Both the position numbers and the translations under genes were made by a program. The notes beneath the pieces are model-generated. The model was not told the DNA's origin. It made no database searches and saw only the letters and a list, made by a program, of their open reading frames with translations. Below, piece after piece: positions 59,398-64,000 of a stretch of DNA of 64,000 nt. The DNA is from Pectinatus haikarae (GTDB taxonomy: Bacteria; Bacillota; Negativicutes; Selenomonadales; Selenomonadaceae): assembly GCF_030813505.1 (NCBI RefSeq), contig NZ_JAUSUE010000001.1, one strand, 5' to 3'. The stretch's first letter is position 1. Every line of letters begins with the position of its first letter.

Positions 59398-60612
59398 ATG
59401 GCAATAAATAAACAACATGCGATAGATCCTGATAAATGTACCGCTTGTACTATATGTATCACTGCGTGTCCTGTGACCGCAGCAACAAGAAAATTCCGCG
59501 GCCCGAAAATGACTGGCCCTGCTCTTACCAGACTCAGAAAATTGGTATCTGATGATGATCCTATGCTTGATTACTGTTCAAATTGTAAAACCTGCGATTT
59601 AGTATGTCCCTCTGGCGTTCCTATCTCTACGCTCAACATGATAGCCAAAAATGAATATTACAAAACGCATCCGCGTAAATCGAAAGCTGATGATATGCTT
59701 GCGCACAGTGAAAAAATGGGCAAACTTATAACAGCTTTGCCTCTCGGTTCAACTTTTGCAAATCTTGGCATGTCTGTAGGAAAATCATTTGGTGTTATGG
59801 GAGCCATGGGTATAGCTCAAGATGCCAAAATGCCGTCTTACGCCAGCGAATCCTTTATCAGTAAATTTAAGAAAATAAAACAGACCCCATATCCCCGCAA
59901 AGTAGTCTTTTTCTCTGGCTGCTATATCAACTATAACCAGCCGGAAGTTGGTACTGATCTTGTCAAAGTATATCAGAAAAATAAAATCGAAGTGGCTATA
60001 GACGAAAATTTTGTTTGTTGCGGTTCACCAATGGTATCCGGCGGCTATATCGACGATGCACGAGTAAATGCCTCAAAAAATGCGGCATTGCTGAAAAGCT
60101 GGGTGGACAGAGGCTATGACATAGTTACCGCATGCACCAGCTGCGGACTTATGCTCAAACAGGAATATCAAGAGCTGTTCGACTTTGAAGGAATGGCAGA
60201 ATACGCTGCGCATATGTATGATTCCATAGAATATCTGGCAAAATTACATGATGACGGTCAATTTGATACTGACTTTGCAAATGACAACACAAAGTATATC
60301 TATCACGCTCCGTGCCATTTGAAGGTTCAGGCTATCGGACGTCCGTCTATGGAACTTCTGCCAATGATTCCCGGTATAGATATCGAGGAAGCAGATGTTG
60401 GCTGCTGCGGTATTTCCGGAAGTTATGGCTTTAAAGCAGATAAGCATGAAATAGCTATGAAAGTTGGTTCTAAACTGTTTAATAGGATAAAAAATTCTCA
60501 CGCAAAATTAGGTGTCTGTGAATGCGGTACCTGCCGCCTGCAGATGGAAAACGGCAGCGGAGTGAAAGCAATTCATCCGCTCACTGTATTGCGTCAGGCA
60601 TATGGTTTATAA
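59398..60612 (+). CDS. glpC: Anaerobic glycerol-3-phosphate dehydrogenase subunit C
   Basis: Iron-sulfur membrane-linking subunit of 404 residues. Two N-terminal 4Fe-4S motifs CTACTICITACP and CSNCKTCDLVCPSG (residues about 14-66) are followed by two CCG domains: FVCCGSPM and CTSCGLML in the first, HAPCHLK and CCGISGSYG in the second. These transfer electrons to menaquinone. The start is ATG 59398, six bases after glpB. A strong terminator follows. Confidence 0.95.
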   Translation: MAINKQHAIDPDKCTACTICITACPVTAATRKFRGPKMTGPALTRLRKLVSDDDPMLDYCSNCKTCDLVCPSGVPISTLNMIAKNEYYKTHPRKSKADDMLAHSEKMGKLITALPLGSTFANLGMSVGKSFGVMGAMGIAQDAKMPSYASESFISKFKKIKQTPYPRKVVFFSGCYINYNQPEVGTDLVKVYQKNKIEVAIDENFVCCGSPMVSGGYIDDARVNASKNAALLKSWVDRGYDIVTACTSCGLMLKQEYQELFDFEGMAEYAAHMYDSIEYLAKLHDDGQFDTDFANDNTKYIYHAPCHLKVQAIGRPSMELLPMIPGIDIEEADVGCCGISGSYGFKADKHEIAMKVGSKLFNRIKNSHAKLGVCECGTCRLQMENGSGVKAIHPLTVLRQAYGL

Positions 60613-60627
60613 ATAAATAGATCAGAT

Positions 60628-60666
60628 AATAAAGCGGCATTTTGTTCCTCAAAATGCCGCTTTATT
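60628..60666 (+). terminator. Terminator of glpABC
   Basis: A long perfect stem AATAAAGCGGCATTTT against AAAATGCCGCTTTATT with a seven-base loop, directly after glpC. Confidence 0.88.
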
Positions 60667-60756
60667 ATACAGACAGAGCAATATATTTTAATAGATGTTT
60701 TTCCTGCTTTATAGTATAATTATTATAATCTATATATTGATAAGGAGGCTCATTAT

Positions 60757-61752
60757 ATGAAAAAAATCATTAATAATCCCGACAATGTCGTAGAAGAAAT
60801 GCTCAATGGCATGACAGCATCTCACCCTCAGTATCTAACAAGATTAGAAGGCTTTGATTCTGTCATCAGAACAAATAAAAAAGCTGATAAAGTTGCCTTA
60901 GTCAGCGGAGGCGGCAGCGGCCACGAGCCATCTCACGGTGGTTATGTCGGCAGAGGCATGCTTGATGCCGCGGTGGCAGGCCCTGTTTTTACATCGCCTA
61001 CACCCGATCAGGTTTATGAAGCAATAAAGGCGGTTGATGCCGGAAAAGGCGTTCTCCTCGTAATAAAAAACTACAGCGGCGACGTCATGAATTTTGAAAT
61101 GGCTGCGGAAATGGCTGCGGCAGACGGCATAGATGTGGAAAAAGTAATAACAAATGATGATGTAGCCGTAGAAAACAGCACCTGGACAATAGGCCGCCGC
61201 GGTATTGCGGGTACGATACTGGTTCATAAGATTGCCGGAGCAAAAGCGGAATCGGGCGCAGTGCTGGCGGATGTAAAACGGATAGCGGAAAAGGTTATTG
61301 CCAACGAACGTTCTATGGGCATGGCTTTATCTCCCTGTACAGTACCGGCAGCAGGAAAACCCAGCTTTACCTTGGCAGAAAATGAAATAGAAATCGGCAT
61401 GGGCATACACGGTGAACCCGGCACTCATCGTGAAGCTATAAGAACAGCCGATGAAATCACACAACAGCTTGTAGATAAAATATTGGCCGAAAAAATATAT
61501 AACAGCGGTGATGAAGTAGCTGTCCTGATAAACGGATTGGGTGCCACACCTCTGATGGAGCTTTATGTGGTCAGCAATAAAGTACAGGCTGTTCTTCAGG
61601 AAAAAGGTCTGCATATGGTAAAAACATATGTAGGAAATTACATGACTTCTTTGGAAATGGCCGGATATTCAGTAACACTGCTGAAACTGGATGACGAATT
61701 AAAGGAACTTTTACTGGCGCCGGCTGATACTCCTGCCTTTGTTCAATACTGA
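60757..61752 (+). CDS. dhaK: PEP-dependent dihydroxyacetone kinase, subunit DhaK
   Basis: Binds dihydroxyacetone covalently through a histidine. The 331-residue DhaK fold has ALVSGGGSGHEPSHGGYVG (about 48-66) and the hemiaminal-forming His in GMGIHGEPGTHRE (about 213-225). It is the single-domain PTS-type subunit, unlike the fused ATP-dependent enzyme. The ATG follows AAGGAGG. dhaL follows after 37 bases. Product is dihydroxyacetone phosphate for glycolysis. Confidence 0.96.
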   Translation: MKKIINNPDNVVEEMLNGMTASHPQYLTRLEGFDSVIRTNKKADKVALVSGGGSGHEPSHGGYVGRGMLDAAVAGPVFTSPTPDQVYEAIKAVDAGKGVLLVIKNYSGDVMNFEMAAEMAAADGIDVEKVITNDDVAVENSTWTIGRRGIAGTILVHKIAGAKAESGAVLADVKRIAEKVIANERSMGMALSPCTVPAAGKPSFTLAENEIEIGMGIHGEPGTHREAIRTADEITQQLVDKILAEKIYNSGDEVAVLINGLGATPLMELYVVSNKVQAVLQEKGLHMVKTYVGNYMTSLEMAGYSVTLLKLDDELKELLLAPADTPAFVQY

Positions 61753-61789
61753 CAACAAAACTTAATTCACAGAAAAGGACGGATTATTA

Positions 61790-62407
61790 ATGACTGGAAA
61801 AAACGCTGTAAAAATAGTCGGACAGGCTGTTATTGAAAAAAAAATGTTTCTTACCGATCTTGATCAGGCGATCGGGGATGGAGATCATGGTATAAATATG
61901 GCACGCGGTTTTGAAAGTGTTTTACAAAAAACAGAGGTTCTGCCTGATGACACGGATATATCCTCCATTTTAAAAACTGTGGGTATGGGGCTGATTTCAA
62001 GTGTGGGCGGAGCTTCCGGTCCATTATACGGGACAGCTTTTCTGCGTGCCGCAGGACCATGCAAGGACAAAACAAACATTGATGCCAATACAGCCAAGGC
62101 TATGCTTGACGCAGCTATAAAGGGAATACAGGATCGTGGCAAGGCACAAAAAGGTGAAAAAACAATGCTTGATGCACTTATCCCAGCATCGGAAGCATTT
62201 GCTGAGGGTATAAAAGCAGATAAAACTCTTCTCGAATGCCTTTCTTCTGCTGTCCAGGCTGCTCAAGACGGCGTTGAGTATACAAAAACGATTATTGCGA
62301 CAAAAGGACGGGCAAGCTATTTGGCTGAACGCAGCATCGGTCATCAGGACCCCGGTGCCACATCAGCGACTATCATGTTGACTGCGCTTTATAACTATAT
62401 AAAGTAA
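61790..62407 (+). CDS. dhaL: PEP-dependent dihydroxyacetone kinase, ADP-binding subunit DhaL
   Basis: Carries tightly bound ADP that is rephosphorylated by DhaM and donates phosphate to dihydroxyacetone on DhaK. 205 residues. The magnesium-ADP aspartates are in DLDQAIGDGDHGINMARG (about 23-40), followed by GGASGPLYG (about 73-81) and the C-terminal GHQDPGATSA loop. ATG 61790 follows AAAGGACGG. dhaM follows after 16 bases. Confidence 0.95.
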   Translation: MTGKNAVKIVGQAVIEKKMFLTDLDQAIGDGDHGINMARGFESVLQKTEVLPDDTDISSILKTVGMGLISSVGGASGPLYGTAFLRAAGPCKDKTNIDANTAKAMLDAAIKGIQDRGKAQKGEKTMLDALIPASEAFAEGIKADKTLLECLSSAVQAAQDGVEYTKTIIATKGRASYLAERSIGHQDPGATSATIMLTALYNYIK

Positions 62408-62423
62408 TAAGAGGAGTAAAAAA

Positions 62424-62816
62424 ATGGTTGGCATTGTTATTGTCTCTCATAGTGTTAAAATTGCCGAAGGGGTAAAAGAATTGGCCCTGCAAATGGCGAA
62501 AGGCCATCCGGTATTTACTGCCGGCGGAACAGCTGACGGCGGTATAGGCACAGATCCGATACGCATCCAGGAAGCTATGGAGGCCGCAAATTCAGGCGAC
62601 GGTGTAGTTGTTATGGCAGATCTTGGCAGTGCTGTCATGAGTGTCGGTCTTGCCAAGGAAATGCTGGACCCTGATCTTGCCGAAGTAGTAAAATTAGCGA
62701 ACGCGCCAATAGTTGAGGGTGCCATCGCGGCCACAGTCGAAGCTTCCATGGGAAGTTCATTGGAAAAGGTATTGCAGACTGCACACGATGCACGGAATAT
62801 GGATAAGATTGACTGA
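62424..62816 (+). CDS. dhaM: Dihydroxyacetone kinase phosphotransfer subunit DhaM
   Basis: PTS EIIA(mannose)-like phosphocarrier of 130 residues, the single-domain form of Firmicutes. The phosphoryl histidine is in VIVSHSVKIAEG (about His9). GGTADGGIGTDPIRIQEAM and ADLGSAVMSV complete the family pattern. It receives phosphate from HPr and passes it to DhaL-ADP. The ATG follows AGAGGAG. It ends before a strong terminator. Confidence 0.93.
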   Translation: MVGIVIVSHSVKIAEGVKELALQMAKGHPVFTAGGTADGGIGTDPIRIQEAMEAANSGDGVVVMADLGSAVMSVGLAKEMLDPDLAEVVKLANAPIVEGAIAATVEASMGSSLEKVLQTAHDARNMDKID

Positions 62817-62834
62817 AAAATGATTAACCAGAAT

Positions 62835-62871
62835 AGGCATTTAAGGTTGGTGTACCCGACCTTGTATGCCT
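62835..62871 (+). terminator. Terminator of dhaKLM
   Basis: AGGCAT-xx-AAGGTTGG pairs with CCGACCTT-xx-ATGCCT (one G-U or mismatch in the middle), followed by G and then TTTTTTTT. Confidence 0.9.
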
Positions 62872-62924
62872 GTTTTTTTTATTAATGCCTGAAAATTTGC
62901 ATATTAACACTTTTTTTTTAAAAC

Positions 62925-62954
62925 ATATACGTATATAATATATATTACGTATAT
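62925..62954. promoter_or_regulatory. Tandem ACGT-centred palindromes upstream of the hydrogenase
   Basis: A perfect 12-base palindrome ATATACGTATAT (62925-62936) is followed by a related ATTACGTATAT (62944-62954); their centres are 18 bases apart. They lie about 150-180 bases before the hydrogenase promoter in otherwise AT-rich DNA (62881-63101) without genes. They may be operator sites; low complexity makes chance possible. Confidence 0.3.
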
Positions 62955-63101
62955 ATTATTATTTTAAAAAATTCTTATTATAGCCTTAGTAATTATACAT
63001 ATTTCGCTCCGTAAATATTATTTTTTTATTTTAACAGCTCGTTAAATAATATACTCGACAAAAATGTTTTATACATATACAATAAATACTATTTCTTCTC
63101 C

Positions 63102-63131
63102 TTGACTAATAAAATAAACAAGGTTTATAAT
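63102..63131 (+). promoter_or_regulatory. Promoter of the [NiFe] hydrogenase operon
   Basis: TTGACT (63102-63107) and a perfect TATAAT (63126-63131) are 18 bases apart, about 64 bases before the hydrogenase small-subunit start. Confidence 0.6.
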
Positions 63132-63194
63132 ATTGCATGGAATATGTAATAATTGATATTATAATACGCGAAAGAATATCACAGGAGGGTTATT

Positions 63195-64000
63195 ATGGAA
63201 AGATACGATTCTATCTGGGACATGTACAAGAAAAAGGGGATTAGCCGTCGCAGTTTCATTAAAACCTGCACAGCAATGACTGCCTTGCTCGGATTAGCTC
63301 CCACAATGCTGCCCGATGTTGTCAAAGCTGCCGAAAAAAGACTGCCGGTCGTAATCTGGCTTCACGGACATGAATGCACAGGCTGCAGTGAGGCTTTTTT
63401 ACGTTCAGGGGCACCGTTGACATCTGACGTCATACTCAATATGATCGCTTTGGAATACGATGACACACTCAGTGCCGCATCCGGTGAGCCGTTTGAAAAC
63501 CATTTGCAGGAAATTATGAAAATTTATAAAGGACAATATATCCTTGCCGTAGAAGGAGCTGCTCCCCCTGATCCCAAAGGCGGTTTCTGCATGGTAGGCG
63601 GCAGGCCATTTGTCGAAGAAGTAAAAGAAGCGGCAGCTGGAGCTGCGGCTATCATTGCTTACGGCACCTGTGCCACGTGGGGCGGCATACAGGCTGCCCG
63701 GCCTAATCCTACACAAGCTGTATCCCTGAATGAAATCGTAGGCAATAAACCTATTGTCAATGTTCCCGGCTGCCCTCCTATTCCTGAAGTAATGACCGGT
63801 GTTATTGCCCATTATGCAATGTTTGGCAATCTGCCTCCTCTTGATAATAAAAATTGTCCTAAGCAGTTCTTTGGTAATCGTATACATGATACATGCTACC
63901 GCAGACCGTTCTTTGATGCCGGCATGTACGCCAATGATTTCAATGATGCCGGGGCAAGAGCCGGCTGGTGTTTATATAAACTCGGCTGCCGCGGCCCGGA
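63195..64000 (+). CDS. [NiFe] hydrogenase small subunit with Tat signal (3' end outside window)
   Basis: Electron-transfer subunit of a membrane-bound, periplasm-facing (group 1-type) uptake hydrogenase. The twin-arginine signal GISRRSFIK is at residues 15-23, with a hydrophobic stretch and VKAA cleavage region near 45. The proximal-cluster cysteines are in HECTGCSE (C61, C64), AYGTCATWGG and NVPGCPPIPE. Further cluster ligands HDTCYRR and KLGCRGP appear before the window ends at codon 268. The start ATG follows GGAGGG. The large subunit and cytochrome b are expected to the right but cannot be seen. Confidence 0.95.
   Translation, partial: MERYDSIWDMYKKKGISRRSFIKTCTAMTALLGLAPTMLPDVVKAAEKRLPVVIWLHGHECTGCSEAFLRSGAPLTSDVILNMIALEYDDTLSAASGEPFENHLQEIMKIYKGQYILAVEGAAPPDPKGGFCMVGGRPFVEEVKEAAAGAAAIIAYGTCATWGGIQAARPNPTQAVSLNEIVGNKPIVNVPGCPPIPEVMTGVIAHYAMFGNLPPLDNKNCPKQFFGNRIHDTCYRRPFFDAGMYANDFNDAGARAGWCLYKLGCRGP

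Noticed and set aside
1..64000. CRISPR arrays, insertion sequences, prophage or tRNA genes
   Set aside because: No regularly spaced repeats, transposase or integrase frames, or cloverleaf sequences were seen; this looks like core chromosome.

Overview
The window looks like a chromosomal piece of a diderm Firmicute (Negativicutes, Selenomonadaceae-like; Pectinatus or a near relative is plausible). This is inference. The support is an AT-rich genome with Firmicute-type signals (strong AGGAGG ribosome sites, many TTG/GTG starts, TTGACA/TATAAT promoters, a CIRCE element, a PASTA kinase) together with an RND efflux pump, which needs an outer membrane, and strictly anaerobic metabolism (rubrerythrin, GlpABC, [NiFe] hydrogenase).

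Layout. 1-370: two tandem consensus promoters point leftwards, apparently into an rRNA operon just outside the window. 371-8148 (minus): a cell-wall signalling operon fhaA-fhaB-stp-ftsW/rodA-pbpA-prkC that ends in the queuosine/folate genes queC-folE2. 8363-8896: rubrerythrin. 8992-12766 (minus): a protein-thiocarboxylate sulfur relay for homocysteine synthesis (hcyS-hcyF-hcyD-sulfite reductase-tusA-metY), with a possible attenuator in its leader. 12991-19341 (minus): cupin, two flavoproteins, a MATE pump, a Tat-exported DUF362 protein behind a MerR-type promoter, a LysR regulator and an HdrB-like cysteine-rich protein. 19508-25660: LysR, an RND/MFP pump and its divergent MerR regulator. 25780-30074: an MBL hydrolase, a frameshifted DinB-like gene, a Nim-like flavoprotein and htpG under CIRCE control. 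30581-34109: dut, rarA, an Rrf2 regulator and mnmA.

34248-43546 is a histidine/urocanate degradation region: hutD, an RpiR regulator, an M20 amidohydrolase, a HutF-like deiminase, both subunits of aconitase X, hutI and hutU. There is no histidine ammonia-lyase. The aconitase X pair in this pathway is the most unusual gene content in the window. 43664-53526 is mixed: bcp, yaaA, a decayed stretch, a frameshifted secreted acetolactate decarboxylase, a chemoreceptor, a HAD-Nudix fusion, three unknown envelope or cytosolic genes and a YitT-type membrane protein. 53811-62816 is a glycerol island: glpF-glpK, glpABC and dhaKLM, all on the plus strand in three or more transcription units. The window ends inside the small subunit of a Tat-exported [NiFe] hydrogenase.

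How the parts fit: glycerol enters by GlpF, is phosphorylated by GlpK and oxidised by membrane GlpABC. DhaKLM phosphorylates dihydroxyacetone with PEP-derived phosphate. The hydrogenase may exchange electrons with the same quinone pool (inference). Many starts were moved from the longest open frame to the codon with a proper ribosome site; this is stated in each entry. Homology statements rest on recognition of motifs and overall sequence, not on database searches.
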